Shown: piece after piece, positions 1 through 7,431 of the stretch | Layout of the letters: every line of letters begins with the position of its first letter | How positions within the stretch are numbered: position 1 is the first letter of the stretch | DNA from: an uncultured Clostridia bacterium | GTDB lineage: Bacteria; Bacillota; Clostridia; Christensenellales; Borkfalkiaceae | Direction of reading: 5' to 3' | Assembly (NCBI GenBank): GCA_934796775.1 | Contig: CAKVPH010000003.1 | Coordinates: 62,001-126,000 of the forward strand | Length of the DNA: 64,000 bases | The notes under the pieces: model-generated | What the model saw: the letters and a program-made list of their open reading frames with translations, nothing else | What the model was told of the DNA's origin: nothing | Databases searched by the model: none | Made by a program: the position numbers and the translations under genes

Positions 1-87
1 GTAATTTCCCGTCCAGCTGCCTTGAATGTCAAATGGCGAGGACATTTTATTTTGCTGTTGTTTTTTTAATTTCTTTTTAGTTTTCAT
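1..87 (-). CDS. Small hypothetical protein, 3' end outside window
   Basis: Partial reading frame of 29 codons entering from the left edge; the start is inside the window. The N-terminus is very basic (Lys- and Gln-rich, first 14 residues) and is followed by an S-P-F-D-x-Q-G-S-W-T-G-type segment. The ATG overlaps the stop codon of the upstream 39-aa ORF (TAATG), so translation is probably coupled. No function is assigned. The segment reminds me of short conserved clostridial proteins with a DxxGSWTG core, but that is recall rather than a search result. Confidence 0.55.
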   Translation of the reverse strand, partial: MKTKKKLKKQQQNKMSSPFDIQGSWTGNY

Positions 88-206
88 TATTTGCAATTTT
101 TAGTTGTTCTTCCGGAGCAACTTCTCGTCTTGCCGCCACAATCTGTGGTTCTTCCAGCACTACGAGACTTACCGGTCGTTTTGTTGGTAGTTTTGTTGTT
201 CATCAT
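87..206 (-). CDS. 39-aa basic Cys-containing small peptide
   Basis: Read by eye because it is too short for normal ORF calling. It begins at a double ATG (204-206 or 201-203) behind a perfect AAGGAGG box (211-217) and ends with TAA at 87-89. The product is rich in Thr, Lys, Asn and Arg, with three cysteines near residues 23, 30 and 38 spaced evenly in repeated T-T-x-x-C or S-C-type units. There is no signal peptide or membrane segment. It is coupled to the downstream partial ORF through TAATG. Function is unknown; a metal-binding or modified peptide is possible but unsupported. Confidence 0.6.
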   Translation of the reverse strand: MMNNKTTNKTTGKSRSAGRTTDCGGKTRSCSGRTTKNCK

Positions 207-227
207 TTTACCTCCTTGCAAAAATAT

Positions 228-256
228 TATGTAACGTTTTTTTAAACTTTATGCAA
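228..256 (-). promoter_or_regulatory. Sigma-A-like promoter for the small-peptide pair
   Basis: Minus strand TTGCAT (251-256), 17-base spacer, TACATA (228-233). It lies just upstream of the AAGGAGG box of the 39-aa ORF, giving a leader of only about 15 bases. The -10 is weak. Confidence 0.4.
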
Positions 257-280
257 ACAAAAATAACTTTTTATTTTGAT

Positions 281-309
281 TTGACAAATTATATGAAGCA
301 TTATAAAAT
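281..309 (+). promoter_or_regulatory. Sigma-A promoter of phosphopantetheinyl transferase gene
   Basis: TTGACA (281-286), 17-base spacer, TAAAAT (304-309). It predicts a leader of about 85 bases before the ATG at 400. I found no strong Shine-Dalgarno before that ATG. Confidence 0.7.
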
Positions 310-399
310 ATATAAAGTGAATCTTTTGCCTTACAGCAAAATCTTTTAATAAAAGTTTCGTGTTTATCTAAAAAAATTAACTACACTATATATCATACC

Positions 400-1023
400 A
401 TGAACATTTATTTATTGAATATAAAAAACATAAAACCCGACGATATCAAGTCTGAACGACTTTTTGAAGCTTACCGTGAAAAATTTTTACGGCTTTTGCC
501 TGCAGTCCCAGAAAAAGCCGTTCAGACTGCCATAGCCGCCGAAATTATTAGTTATATAAAAAAAGAATACGGCGTTTTAAGCGATTTAAAAATAACCGAT
601 AAAGGTAAACCGCATTTTGAAAACTCTGAAATAAGCTTTTCCGTTTCGCATAGCAAAGACGTTGTTGCCGTTTGTGTAAACGAAAAAAATTGCGGACTTG
701 ACGTGCAGGTGTTTACCCTGCCTAATCAAAAAACGGTTGAAAGCATATTGAATGATTTGGAATTGAATGAATTTAATGCTTTAACGGACGAATACGAAAA
801 AACAAAACTTTTTACAAGGTTTTTTACCGAAAAAGAAAGTTACGTTAAATTTAGCGGCGAAGGCTTCATAAAAAAGCCGTGCGAGATAAAAAGTTACCCC
901 GGCGTTAAATTTTTAACCAAATATCTGTTTCTTTCAAGCGACGTTTATTGTCTTACCGTCTGTGCGGAAAATATCGAAAGCGTCAGCTATAAAGTTTTAA
1001 CCAAAGAAACGCTTGAGCTTTAA
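400..1023 (+). CDS. 4'-phosphopantetheinyl transferase, Sfp-like
   Basis: This 207-aa protein is predicted to transfer 4'-phosphopantetheine from CoA to a serine of carrier proteins, activating ACP or peptidyl-carrier domains. The Sfp/AcpT family signature is visible: a cis-basic KGKPHF segment near residue 67, a G-L-D-V metal-binding Asp motif near residue 98, and the F-F-T-E-K-E-S-Y-x-K core near residue 147 that supplies the catalytic Glu and Lys. Length fits the single-chain Sfp type rather than the 120-aa AcpS type. It stands alone with its own promoter and a strong terminator; no polyketide or peptide synthetase gene is nearby, so its partner is elsewhere, possibly the housekeeping ACP. 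Confidence 0.88.
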   Translation: MNIYLLNIKNIKPDDIKSERLFEAYREKFLRLLPAVPEKAVQTAIAAEIISYIKKEYGVLSDLKITDKGKPHFENSEISFSVSHSKDVVAVCVNEKNCGLDVQVFTLPNQKTVESILNDLELNEFNALTDEYEKTKLFTRFFTEKESYVKFSGEGFIKKPCEIKSYPGVKFLTKYLFLSSDVYCLTVCAENIESVSYKVLTKETLEL

Positions 1024-1030
1024 ATGAGCA

Positions 1031-1073
1031 AAAGCGGAGCGACCAAAATACAGGTCGCTCCGCTTTGTTGTTT
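1031..1073. terminator. Bidirectional intrinsic terminator
   Basis: Perfect 14-bp stem (1031-1044 with 1053-1066) around an 8-base loop, flanked by T-rich sequence. It lies between the convergent phosphopantetheinyl transferase gene and the ABC ATPase gene. Confidence 0.85.
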
Positions 1074-1101
1074 ATAGTATTACTTTCTTTTTCCGTCCGT
1101 T

Positions 1102-2268
1102 TTAACCGAGAAGCATTTTATCGCCCGTCATGCCTTCGCCTACTTTCTGCTCGAATTTTTGCATTAAGAAAGGAATAGTCAATGACTTTTTCTCTTCGCC
1201 TTCGGCAAAATATACTATATCGCCCTCGTTCATCATCAAAAGCTTGTTGCCGTATTTTATGGCGTCGCTCATGTTATGAGTTATCATAAGAACGGTAAGC
1301 TTTTCACGGGAATAAATGTCGTTTGTAAGGCTTAGTACCTTTGCTGCGGTTTTGGGATCCAACGCTGCGGTATGTTCGTCTAAAAGCAGTAATTTAGGAG
1401 ACGATAAGGAAGCCATTAAAAGCGTCAACGCCTGACGCTGACCACCCGACAGCGTAGACACTTTTTGCCCCATTACTTTATCTAAGCCTAAATCAAGCTT
1501 TTCAAGCATTTGCCTGTACTCTTCGCGCTCTTTTGCGGTTATGCCCCAACCAAGTCCGCGGGACTTGCCGCGACGAGCCGCTAAAGCAAGATTTTCTTCA
1601 AGATTCATATTGCCCGCCGTACCGATTAACGGATCCTGAAACACACGGCTGACGTATTTTGCGCGTTTGAAATCGGGAAGCTTTGTAAGCTCTACTCCGC
1701 CAAGCGTAATACTGCCTCCGTCTACGGGATAAGTACCCGCAATACTGTTTAAAAGAGTGGATTTTCCCGCGCCGTTGCCGCCTATTACCGTTACAAAATC
1801 GCCTTCTTCTAAAGATAAAGACAAATTTTTTATGGCAACTTTTTCGTTCACGGTGCCTTTATTGAATACTTTGCGTAAATTTTTAATTTCAAGTGTGCCT
1901 TGTTGCTCTATATTAATATTCCAATTTAATGTATTAAAATCACTCTGCATTATAAGCATAGAAACAATATTTAAATAGAAAAATGCAAGGATTAAATATA
2001 CAATACCATTACCTGTCGAATTGCAATTGTGGTCACAAAATTCATTTTTGACTTTTTCACCTCTTGTATACCACCAATACAAAGAATAAAATGGAACAAA
2101 AATCAAGCATAACATTTCTCCGATACAATCACCTGTATCATTTTGTATTAAACGAGTGTTTTTTACAAGTAAATACATCCAATATATATCATATATTCCC
2201 AAAGTTACGATTGAAAGCAGTAAACATACACCTATGTTTCTCTTTTTGATTTGCATTACTTCAAGCAT
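1102..2268 (-). CDS. ABC importer ATPase with N-terminal DUF4234 membrane domain
   Basis: 388 aa in two parts. Residues about 4-115 form a DUF4234-like membrane domain (K-K-R-N-I-G start, G-I-Y-D-I-Y-W motif, four hydrophobic segments). From about residue 127 it is a complete ABC ATPase: Walker A G-G-N-G-A-G-K-S-T, Q-loop V-F-Q-D-P, signature L-S-G-G-Q, Walker B L-L-L-L-D-E, H-loop I-T-H. The ATPase resembles the TrpZ/PF04392-linked importer type. The start is fixed by AAGGAGG inside the upstream permease gene, with an 8-base overlap. The DUF4234 part looks inserted just after the native start (M-L-E repeated as L-E at the junction) and is visibly more AT-rich than its surroundings. ATPase domains of this family normally begin directly with L-E-I-K-N-L. 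Confidence 0.88.
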   Translation of the reverse strand: MLEVMQIKKRNIGVCLLLSIVTLGIYDIYWMYLLVKNTRLIQNDTGDCIGEMLCLIFVPFYSLYWWYTRGEKVKNEFCDHNCNSTGNGIVYLILAFFYLNIVSMLIMQSDFNTLNWNINIEQQGTLEIKNLRKVFNKGTVNEKVAIKNLSLSLEEGDFVTVIGGNGAGKSTLLNSIAGTYPVDGGSITLGGVELTKLPDFKRAKYVSRVFQDPLIGTAGNMNLEENLALAARRGKSRGLGWGITAKEREEYRQMLEKLDLGLDKVMGQKVSTLSGGQRQALTLLMASLSSPKLLLLDEHTAALDPKTAAKVLSLTNDIYSREKLTVLMITHNMSDAIKYGNKLLMMNEGDIVYFAEGEEKKSLTIPFLMQKFEQKVGEGMTGDKMLLG

Positions 2269-3205
2269 TTGCGGCGTCCTCCTTTACCGAATCGTTTTTC
2301 TTTTTAGGAAAACGCTCTTTTATAAATCTTGGGACAACTAGCGCAAGAACTACTATAACGGCGGCTATCAGCTTTAAATCGTTGGTATCGAGTCCGAGTT
2401 GAACAGCAACAGTAAAAATCAATCTGTAAATAACGCTTCCGAATACAACACACATAAGTTTTACCCAGAAGGAGTTTTTATCTTTGCACAAAAGTTCGCC
2501 TATAACAACTGCGGCAAGACCTATAACTATTGTACCGCTTGCCATATTTACGTCTGCCGAAAAATTATGTTGAGCGATTAAAGAGCCGGATAATGCGGCA
2601 AGACCGTTGCTCATTGCGAGTGCGATCATCTTTGATTTATCGGTACTAATACCCTGAGCTTTTGCCATGGTCGGGTTATTGCCCGTTGCGCGAATTGCCG
2701 AGCCTTGCTCCGTTCCGAAAAACCAGTACATTGCCGCAATTATAGCCGTACAAATCAATACCGCGGTTATTATTGAAAGATAGTTTTTATCGTCAACAAC
2801 GCTTAGTCCCGTTATTGCAGAAACGGCATTATTCACCGTAGTTTTTCCGTAAACAGAAACGTTTGCGCGGTCGCTTAATATATGCAAGTTTACCGAATAC
2901 AATGCCGACATAGTAAGTATTCCCGACAAAATTGCCGGAATTTTCAGTTTTGTATTCAATAAAGCCGTTATAAGCCCTGCAACAGATCCTGCAGCTATAG
3001 CCGCAAGAAGCGATAGCCACGGACTTACGCCCGCCTCTATTAAAACCGCGGTTACCGCTCCGCCGGTTGCCAAAGAACCGTCTACCGTAAGATCAGCAAA
3101 ATCTAATATTTTATAACTGATATACACGCCGAGAGCTAAAACGCCCCACATGAGTCCTTGCGCAAATCCGCCCGGGAGCGCACCGATAAAAGCTTCTAAA
3201 TCCAT
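2261..3205 (-). CDS. ABC importer permease (TrpY-like)
   Basis: 314-aa integral membrane protein with about eight to nine hydrophobic segments, of the branched-chain amino acid permease-like family that accompanies PF04392 binding proteins. A conserved block near residues 30-55 (Y-K-I-L-D-F-A-D-L-T-V-D-G-S) and the loop N-P-x-M-A-K-A-Q-G-I-S near residue 180, likely contacting the ATPase, are visible. AGGAGAT precedes the ATG. It sits between the binding protein and the ATPase, overlapping the latter by 8 bases, so the three make one importer. The substrate is not set by sequence; known relatives import tryptophan or other small amino-acid-like solutes. Confidence 0.85.
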   Translation of the reverse strand: MDLEAFIGALPGGFAQGLMWGVLALGVYISYKILDFADLTVDGSLATGGAVTAVLIEAGVSPWLSLLAAIAAGSVAGLITALLNTKLKIPAILSGILTMSALYSVNLHILSDRANVSVYGKTTVNNAVSAITGLSVVDDKNYLSIITAVLICTAIIAAMYWFFGTEQGSAIRATGNNPTMAKAQGISTDKSKMIALAMSNGLAALSGSLIAQHNFSADVNMASGTIVIGLAAVVIGELLCKDKNSFWVKLMCVVFGSVIYRLIFTVAVQLGLDTNDLKLIAAVIVVLALVVPRFIKERFPKKKNDSVKEDAANA

Positions 3206-3241
3206 CTCTTATCTCCTGTGAATTTATTGTTTTATTATGTT

Positions 3242-4204
3242 TTACTTATTGTAAAGAGCTTTAACTTTATCGATATTCGCCTGCGAAATACCCATTTTTA
3301 AAGCGTTAGCTTCGTTTATAAAGAACGTTGGTTCTTTTGAGTAGTATTCAAATTTGATATCGGCGGGTTTTGCGCCTTCTAAAATTTTAATTGCCATTTC
3401 GCCTGTTTGTTTGCCGAGTTCGAAATAATCTATTCCGAGAGTAGCCGCGCCTGTTCCTTCTCTTTGACACATACCGGATTCGCCTACGATAGCGGGAATG
3501 TGTTTTGCAGCTAAAGCTCCGCATGCATTTTCTATATTTGCGGCAAATAAGTTATCGGTAGGAATAAACACTGCCTTTACGCTTGAAGGAATCGATTCTA
3601 CTACGGTTTGAATATCGCTTGAAGCCGCAGCCGTAAACGTCTGGTAAGCTATGCCGAGTTTTTTACATTCTTCTATAGCCAGATCGACCTGCAATTTACT
3701 GTTAATTTCGCTTGAACAATATAAAAAGCCTATTTTATCGCAATCGTCAACAAGTTCGGAAATAAGCTGAATTTGTTTTGCTACGGGATTAAGATCGCTG
3801 GTCCCCGTTACGTTTGCCGCGGTAAGCTTAGCGGTTACGGGATCGGTAACAGCAGTATAAAGCACGGGGATTTTGGTAGTGCCGCCCATTAAAGCCTGAG
3901 CAGAACCCGTTGATATTCCGAATAGCAGATCGCATTTTGATGTTACTAAAGTATTTGCAATGGTAGTTTGGTTATTCGTATCGCCGTTAGCGTTTTGCAA
4001 AGAGTAAGTTATTTTTTTGCCGTTTTTCTTCGCCCATTCGTCTACAACGCTTTTAAAGCCTTCGCGCGCGCTGTCTAGAGCATCGTGAGTGTCTACCTGA
4101 AGAACGCCGATTTTTATGGTTCCGTCGTCTTTTTTACAGGACGAAAACGCAAAAGTCAAGCTTAAAGCCGCTATGACAAGCACTAATGAGAGTAATTTTT
4201 TCAT
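3242..4204 (-). CDS. ABC importer substrate-binding lipoprotein (TrpX-like, PF04392)
   Basis: 320 aa from the preferred ATG at 4204, which has AAGGAGA nine bases upstream; an in-frame start at 4234 would put ten extra residues before the signal peptide. The signal peptide ends in a lipobox-like F-S-S-C. The mature protein has the two-lobed periplasmic-binding fold of the PF04392 family: K-I-G-V-L-Q-V start, L-L-F-G-I-S-T-G-S-A-Q near residue 95, I-P-V-L-Y-T-A-V-T-D-P near residue 115, and A-A-T-L-G-I-D-Y-F-E-L-G near residue 260. It is the first gene of the importer operon and is preceded by an attenuator-like leader, suggesting expression responds to a ligand. Confidence 0.87.
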   Translation of the reverse strand: MKKLLSLVLVIAALSLTFAFSSCKKDDGTIKIGVLQVDTHDALDSAREGFKSVVDEWAKKNGKKITYSLQNANGDTNNQTTIANTLVTSKCDLLFGISTGSAQALMGGTTKIPVLYTAVTDPVTAKLTAANVTGTSDLNPVAKQIQLISELVDDCDKIGFLYCSSEINSKLQVDLAIEECKKLGIAYQTFTAAASSDIQTVVESIPSSVKAVFIPTDNLFAANIENACGALAAKHIPAIVGESGMCQREGTGAATLGIDYFELGKQTGEMAIKILEGAKPADIKFEYYSKEPTFFINEANALKMGISQANIDKVKALYNK

Positions 4205-4285
4205 AAAAAGTATCTCCTTAAATAAATTTGGCAAGCAATTACACTGTTAAAAAAGCCCGCAAATTTTTACCATTGATTTATGGCT

Positions 4286-4365
4286 TAAAAAAACCTGCGG
4301 GCGATAAACCCACAGGTTCAAATTTTCCGTACGGAAAAGCTGGACGCCGATAGATTTATCGCATC
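4286..4365 (-). promoter_or_regulatory. Transcription attenuator / riboswitch-like leader of ABC importer
   Basis: On the minus strand an upstream hairpin (4343-4365, GATGCGATA paired with TATCGGCGTC) and a palindromic TTTTCC/GGAAAA hairpin (4323-4338) precede a strong terminator (AACCTGTGGG 4309-4318 with CCCGCAGGTT 4292-4301, then a U run 4287-4293). GCGATAAA (4355-4362) can instead pair with TTTATCGC in the terminator loop and 3' arm (4301-4308), so two exclusive folds exist. I do not recognise a known riboswitch class and see no T-box sequence. Confidence 0.6.
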
Positions 4366-4447
4366 TTTACAATTCCATAATAAAAGTAATAGCTAAAAGA
4401 TATGTTTTTTAACATGACGCACCGCCACGAAAGATTTTATTATTTGT

Positions 4448-4476
4448 ATTCTATCAAAGAAAAATATAAAAGTCAA
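4448..4476 (-). promoter_or_regulatory. Sigma-A promoter of the ABC importer operon
   Basis: Minus strand TTGACT (4471-4476), 17-base spacer, TAGAAT (4448-4453). It gives a leader of about 235 bases before the binding-protein ATG at 4204. This accounts for the gene-free stretch 4205-4591, which otherwise holds only the attenuator and the terminator of the DUF1292 gene. Confidence 0.7.
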
Positions 4477-4540
4477 TCGCATTTTTGCATTTTTAGCGTT
4501 TTTGTTATCGGTATTTCTTTTTATATCGATAAGTAAAAGT

Positions 4541-4572
4541 AATACCGCAAAAGCGATTGCCTTTGCGGTATT
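4541..4572 (-). terminator. Hairpin terminator after DUF1292 gene
   Basis: 11-bp perfect stem AATACCGCAAA (4541-4551) with TTTGCGGTATT (4562-4572) and a 10-base loop, directly after the stop at 4592. The T tract on the minus strand is short and interrupted. Confidence 0.6.
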
Positions 4573-4591
4573 AAACAAATATTTTTTAAAA

Positions 4592-5086
4592 TCAGTGTTT
4601 TTTCTTGGGTTCGTCGCAGTCGCAAGGACAATCGTCACAATCGTCTTCACAAGTGCATTCGTCGCAATTTTCGTCGCATCCGCAGCCGCCTTCTAATTCT
4701 TCGGCTTCCATAGCTTCGGTCTGTTCATCCATTTCGCGGCAGAACTGGTCGTAAACTTTATCTAAAAGATCTTCATCTTCAACGGGTTTAAGGTTTGCGC
4801 TCCCGTCTTCGTTTTCTTCGCCCGCTTCAAAAATAACTACGCTCTCTTCATCGAGTCCGTCGATATTTTCGGCAGGTAAAAAGAATAAAAACCACTTATC
4901 GTCATACTGCGTTCCGCCGATGTGTACAAATTTATAAGCCTTGCCTGCGTCGTCGTAAAGTTCTACAACTTCGTCTTCACAATCATCGCCGCAGCAACCG
5001 CAATCGCAATGTTCGTCGTGGTCGTGATGATGATGTTCGTGATGGTCGTGATGTTCATGTTCGTGTAATTTTTTTTCTTCGCTCAT
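4592..5086 (-). CDS. DUF1292 protein with His-rich head and Cys-rich tail
   Basis: 164 aa. A DUF1292 core (residues about 40-118, very acidic, V-E-L-Y-D-D-A-G-K-A-Y-K-F and D-K-W-F-L-F-F-L-P motifs) is flanked by a histidine tract (about 14 His in residues 8-27, HxH and HH pairs) that runs into C-D-C-G-C-C, and by a C-terminal tail with about ten cysteines in C-x-C and C-x-x-C spacing. Such tails are expected to bind Zn, Ni or Cu. DUF1292 proteins usually sit beside RuvX in Clostridia, as here, and their role is not known. Possible roles are metal storage or sensing. It is a separate short transcription unit with its own terminator. Confidence 0.85.
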   Translation of the reverse strand: MSEEKKLHEHEHHDHHEHHHHDHDEHCDCGCCGDDCEDEVVELYDDAGKAYKFVHIGGTQYDDKWFLFFLPAENIDGLDEESVVIFEAGEENEDGSANLKPVEDEDLLDKVYDQFCREMDEQTEAMEAEELEGGCGCDENCDECTCEDDCDDCPCDCDEPKKKH

Positions 5087-5189
5087 TTTTGTTTACTCCA
5101 AAATTTTAGTTGAATTATTTGCCGTAAAGGCTGTATTTTCGGATTTTTACAAAATACCTTGATTTTTTTGTATTTTGCGTGTCACCGTT

Positions 5190-5621
5190 TTATTTGTTTG
5201 TTAAATTTTGTCTGCGCATATAATCTTCTAAAATAAAGCTTGCCGCCACCGCGTCCACTACTTTTTTGCGTTTATCGCGGCGCATATCTTCGCTTATAAG
5301 AACGCGATGCGCTTCCATAGTAGAAAAACGCTCGTCCTGCACGTCTGTTTTTATAGCCGTATTTTTCTTTATTTCTTCAATAAACGAAAGCGTTTTTTCG
5401 GTTTGCTCGCTTTTTGTTCCGTCAAAATTTAGAGGTACGCCGCAAACGATTACGTCGGCTCCGCGCTCTTCGGCTTTTTTTACCAGATATTTTATATCTT
5501 CGGCAAAATTTTTGCGATTATACGTTTCGAGCGGCATAGCCATATTGCCGAACGGATCGGAAACGGCTATCCCCACTCTTTTATCGCCTATATCAAATGC
5601 TATATATTTTTTTGTATTCAT
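5190..5621 (-). CDS. ruvX: Putative pre-16S rRNA nuclease / Holliday junction resolvase RuvX (YqgF)
   Basis: 143-aa RNase H-like protein of normal family length. It starts with A-F-D-I-G-D-K-R-V-G-I-A-V-S (catalytic Asp near residue 9), has the G-V-P-L-N strand near residue 61, D-E-R-F-S-T near residue 97 with the conserved Glu, and ends with the V-D-A-V-A-A-S-F-I-L-E-D-Y block. Family members process the 5' end of 16S rRNA in Escherichia coli; a resolvase role has also been proposed. Its neighbour DUF1292 matches the usual clostridial arrangement. Confidence 0.93.
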   Translation of the reverse strand: MNTKKYIAFDIGDKRVGIAVSDPFGNMAMPLETYNRKNFAEDIKYLVKKAEERGADVIVCGVPLNFDGTKSEQTEKTLSFIEEIKKNTAIKTDVQDERFSTMEAHRVLISEDMRRDKRKKVVDAVAASFILEDYMRRQNLTNK

Positions 5622-5622
5622 A

Positions 5623-5672
5623 AATTTAAAGTATTTCAGGCTTCGGCAATTTAAAGTATTTCAGGCTTCGGC
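5623..5672. repeat. Perfect 25-bp tandem duplication at MFS gene end
   Basis: Two adjacent identical 25-base copies (5623-5647 and 5648-5672). The second contains the last four codons including the stop of the MFS gene; the first is a non-coding copy that repeats the same stop. It looks like a recent slippage duplication. Confidence 0.9.
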
Positions 5673-7400
5673 TTGTTTTTCTTCGGCTTCCTTACGCTCT
5701 TTTAAAACAAGGTTATCGCCGTGTTTTACAAACAGCATGGTTACGAACGAAAGCCCTGCAAATATTGTAGAATAAATAAACAGCGGATGCATGCTTCCGA
5801 ATAAATCCATTATAACGCCTGACAAAACGGGAGTGATAATCTGCGCCGCCATGCTTGCCGTATAATAATAGCCCGTGTATTTTCCCACGTTGCCGCCTTT
5901 TGCAAGCTCAACTACCATCGGGAACGAGTTGACGTTTATAGTAGCCCAACCTATTCCGCCAAGTGCGAATATAACGTCTATTAAAACGGCGGGAGTTGAC
6001 GCGTCGAACCAAGAGATAGTAAAGAATGCCGCAACAAGCAACAGAACGCCTGCTAAAATACTCTTTTTCCTGCCTATTTTACCTGCGATGAATCCTGCGG
6101 GAATATATGAAATAATTGCCGCGGCTTGTGCTATAAGCAAGGTTAAGTTGTAATCTTTATGCAATATATTCGTTGCATAAAGCGAATATTTAGAACTTAC
6201 CGCGTTATACCCCGTATACCAGAGCGCAACCGACGCAAGAATTAACAGAAGCGAAATAAACTTACCTTTATCGCTTTTGCGAAGCTCTCTCATACCGCCT
6301 TTATCAGCGCCTGAATTTTCGGTAGTGTCTTTATCAACAAGATCCTGAATCTCGTCGTTTTCGGTTTCCAAGCCGAGGCGTACCGATTCTTCTTCCATTT
6401 CTTTTGCCCATTTAGGCTCTCTTACAAGAGCGATAAACAGCGTAAGCCCCAAAGCCATAATGCCGCATACGGCAACGATGTACCAGGTAAACGAAGACGT
6501 TTGATTTGATATTTTACCCGTTCCGAATACCATTCCCAAAAGAAGCACGAGCATCGCCCCGAACGTTCCCATAAGGTTTATTACCGCATTTGCCTGAGAA
6601 CGCAGCGGTTTTATCGTAACGTCCGGCATCAACGCGACCGCAGGAGAACGGAAAGTTGCCATAGATATTAAAATGAGCAACAATATAAGTATGAAAAAAA
6701 TTAAAGGTACGGGATTTTCAAGCGTTTTTTGCCACGCATAATTGCTGTGTGCGGGAGTAACGAGATTTGTGTATGCATTGCATTTTACCGCGTTTTTATC
6801 TCCCGAAGCGGCTTCGTCAAAAAGATAGACTATCCCGTTTTCGGCTTCGTAAAAATAGAAAGTGTTTTCGTCGATATTTACATACCAGTTTCTAACTTCT
6901 TCACGCTCGCTTTCGGTTAAATCTTCATATTTTTTGTTAAATTTAACCATTGACGCGTAATCTTTTACTTTATAGGATTTTTGAGCTTTTTTATCGTAAG
7001 ACGCGCTCTTTTCGGCATTAGCGATTTCGGTATCGGCATCCCATAAAAGTTGCTGATATTCCTGAGGCGAGCCTGTGTCTTTGGTTATTTTTGCAAGCTG
7101 GGCGTTATCGGCAAACGAAAGACCGATAAACGCGGCTATAGCAACTATTGTACCTATTACTATGTACGGCGTACGTTTACCGTACTTTGTTTTTGTTTTA
7201 TCCGAAAGTGCGCCGAAAAGCGGCAGCATAAATACGGCAAGTACGTTATCGAGTGCCATTATTATGCCCGATAAGGTTTGATTCATACCGAATTTGTTTA
7301 CCAGCATTAAGGGAACAATCGCCTCGTATGCCTGCCAGAACGCGCATATCAGAAAAAATGCGAATCCGACGAATATCGTTCTTTTATAATTAAGTTTCAC
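5661..7400 (-). CDS. MFS transporter (glycoside/SLC45-like) with large extracellular insert
   Basis: 579-aa major facilitator protein with about 12 membrane segments. The MFS loop 2-3 motif is visible near residue 62 (G-A-L-S-D-K-T-K-T-K-Y-G-K-R) and its second-half counterpart near residue 440 (A-G-K-I-G-R-K-K). Best resemblance is to sugar/cation symporters of the SLC45 or GPH-like type; the substrate is unknown. An insert of about 125 charged residues lies between TM3 and TM4 (residues about 105-230), predicted outside the cell, which makes it longer than the usual 420-480 aa. Downstream gene ruvX follows in the same direction after a short tandem duplication. Confidence 0.82.
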   Translation of the reverse strand: MKLNYKRTIFVGFAFFLICAFWQAYEAIVPLMLVNKFGMNQTLSGIIMALDNVLAVFMLPLFGALSDKTKTKYGKRTPYIVIGTIVAIAAFIGLSFADNAQLAKITKDTGSPQEYQQLLWDADTEIANAEKSASYDKKAQKSYKVKDYASMVKFNKKYEDLTESEREEVRNWYVNIDENTFYFYEAENGIVYLFDEAASGDKNAVKCNAYTNLVTPAHSNYAWQKTLENPVPLIFFILILLLILISMATFRSPAVALMPDVTIKPLRSQANAVINLMGTFGAMLVLLLGMVFGTGKISNQTSSFTWYIVAVCGIMALGLTLFIALVREPKWAKEMEEESVRLGLETENDEIQDLVDKDTTENSGADKGGMRELRKSDKGKFISLLLILASVALWYTGYNAVSSKYSLYATNILHKDYNLTLLIAQAAAIISYIPAGFIAGKIGRKKSILAGVLLLVAAFFTISWFDASTPAVLIDVIFALGGIGWATINVNSFPMVVELAKGGNVGKYTGYYYTASMAAQIITPVLSGVIMDLFGSMHPLFIYSTIFAGLSFVTMLFVKHGDNLVLKERKEAEEKQAEA

Positions 7401-7431
7401 TTTTCTTTTCTCCCTTTTGACTCACCGGATC

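Noticed and set aside
4286..4476. T-box leader for the Trp-like importer
   Set aside because: No T-box consensus (A-G-G-G-U-G-G-N-A-C-C-G-C-G) and the leader is too short for a typical T-box core.
5623..5672. CRISPR array
   Set aside because: Only two adjacent copies without spacers, overlapping a gene end; a simple tandem duplication.
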